Positions 19,770-20,831 of a DNA stretch of 20,831 bases are shown here, in pieces. The notes below the pieces were generated by a model that saw only the letters and a list, made by a program, of their open reading frames with translations, was not told the DNA's origin and searched no databases. The stretch's first letter is position 1. Each line of letters opens with the position of its first letter. This DNA is from Acephala macrosclerotiorum (Eukaryota; Ascomycota; Leotiomycetes; Helotiales; Mollisiaceae). The position numbers and the translations under genes were made by a program. The stretch lies in contig MU119757.1 of NCBI GenBank assembly GCA_014904845.1, forward strand, positions 1-20,831. Reading direction: 5' to 3'.

Positions 19770-20831
19770 ACTTTTTTTATTTTTATTTTAATTAATTAAT
19801 TAATAAATTAATTTACGAATTATAAATTATTTCGAATAAATTTAATTTATAATTAAATTTTTTTATATTATTAATAAATATAAAAATAAAAAACGAAAAT
19901 AAAATTTATTTTATTATATTTAAAAAAATTAATAATATTTAAATAATAATTATTTTAAACGATTAATTTATTTATTATATTAAAATTATTATTATAATAA
20001 TTTAATAAAAATTTAATATTCGTTTAAAATATTTTAAAAAATTATATTAAATAATAAAATAATAAAAATATTAATTATTAATTAATATATTTTTAAATAT
20101 TATTATATTTTATATCGTTTTAAAAAATATAAATAAAATAAAAATAAAAATTAATAATTTTAAAAACGTTTTAATTAAAAAAAAAATTTAATATAAAATT
20201 ATTTTATTAAAATCGAATTATAATAATTATATTAATAATTCGATTATTTATTAATACAACGTTTAATAAAAAAATTTAATATTTTAATTATAATATAAAT
20301 ATTAAATATTATTATTATTAAATATATAATAAATTATTTAAAAATTTAAATTAATTTTATTTTTAAATAAAAAATCGATTTTATAAATAAATAAATTTTT
20401 AAAAAATATATTAAAATATTTTATTTATAATATAAATTTTTTTTTTCGTTTATAAAATTTATAATAATATAAAAAAAATAAAAAAATATTATATTTTATT
20501 ATAATAAATTTATAAAATTATTTAAAATAAATTTATTAATAAATAAATTAATAAAAAATTAATTTTATAAATAATAATTAAAATAATAAATAATTTAATA
20601 AAATTATACGAAATTATATTAATATTATTAATTTTTAAAATATATTATTATTATTAATATTTAAAAAAATAAAAAAAATTTATATAATTATTAAAAAAAA
20701 AAAAAAATTTATATATTAAATATTAGATTAAAAACGTATTAATAATAAAAAAAAATTTTAATATAAAATTTATTTTAAATTTATTAATTTTTTTAAACGT
20801 ACGTATTTAATATAAAAAAAACAATTAAAAA

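Larger units (their letters stand above)
12420..20831. repeat. Right AT-rich, RIP-like degenerate tract
   Basis: Over 8.4 kb the sequence is overwhelmingly A/T, and the scarce C and G bases are nearly all in CpG. Some stretches have no G or C at all (for example 15498-15661, 164 bp). From about 12,480 to 13,150 non-CpG cytosines (CA, CT) are still fairly common; they then become rare, so the boundary is graded. No credible open frame is present on either strand. It is most simply a block of heavily RIP-mutated transposons; a regional centromere cannot be excluded. It continues past the right window edge. Confidence 0.85.

Noticed and set aside
1..20831. Starship-type giant transposon or transposase genes
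   Set aside because: No tyrosine-recombinase captain, DDE transposase, reverse transcriptase or integrase motif could be read on either strand. The AT-rich tracts may hide mutated ones, but nothing legible remains.
12420..20831. Regional centromere
   Set aside because: AT-richness and lack of genes fit, but RIP-mutated repeats explain the same features and no centromere-specific signal can be recognised from sequence.
1..20831. tRNA, rRNA or other RNA genes
   Set aside because: No cloverleaf with a T-arm GGTTCRA-type motif or rRNA-like segment was noticed; a covariance search would be decisive.

Overview
The window looks like a piece of a filamentous ascomycete (Pezizomycotina) nuclear genome with a two-speed architecture. 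An island of normal composition (about 640-12,410) lies between two extremely AT-rich tracts (1-640 and 12,420-20,831). In those tracts nearly every surviving C and G sits in a CpG, as expected after very heavy repeat-induced point mutation (RIP) or a related C-to-T process that spared CpG. Short introns with GT...AG ends (46-97 nt) and fungus-specific protein families support the assignment. I cannot place it to order or genus.

Island, left to right. At 895-1177 (minus) two fossils abut: a piece of an RBR/IBR-type zinc-binding domain and the C-terminal end of a Myb-like gene. At 1598-3721 (plus) is the only gene that reads intact, a three-exon, 669-residue protein with an N-terminal Clr5 domain and a C-terminal region like fungal transcription-factor regulatory domains. 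At 3963-4238 (plus) is a fragment of another RBR E3 ubiquitin ligase. From 4691 to 6385 there are no genes but four unrelated repeat structures: a 61-bp tandem array with an embedded palindrome, an 18-bp minisatellite, a cluster built around a perfect 30-bp palindrome, and an irregular GC-rich motif cluster.

Next come two divergently oriented kinase-like pseudogenes. An aminoglycoside-phosphotransferase (APH)-family gene (6452-7457, minus) and a FunK1-type fungal protein kinase gene (7969-10579, plus) share a 511-bp intergenic region that carries two small palindromes. Both keep a continuous frame with intact splice sites. They are broken only by point nonsense codons, four of the five being the CpA-to-TpA type (CAA to TAA, TGG to TAG). 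The island ends with a Myb-like pseudogene (10988-about 12404, minus). It has one CAG-to-TAG-type stop and its 5' end runs into the right AT-rich tract. The end of this gene is duplicated, in the same orientation, at the left edge of the island.

The right AT-rich tract has no credible genes. It holds a CpG-relic-dense block (about 13,600-14,460), long A runs, a 16-bp minisatellite (17,035-17,112) and a perfect 140-bp-period tandem duplication (19,491-19,769). My overall reading is a RIP-eroded repeat compartment whose mutation spilled into the island and killed duplicated genes while leaving one regulator-like gene intact. I found no convincing new multi-gene system.
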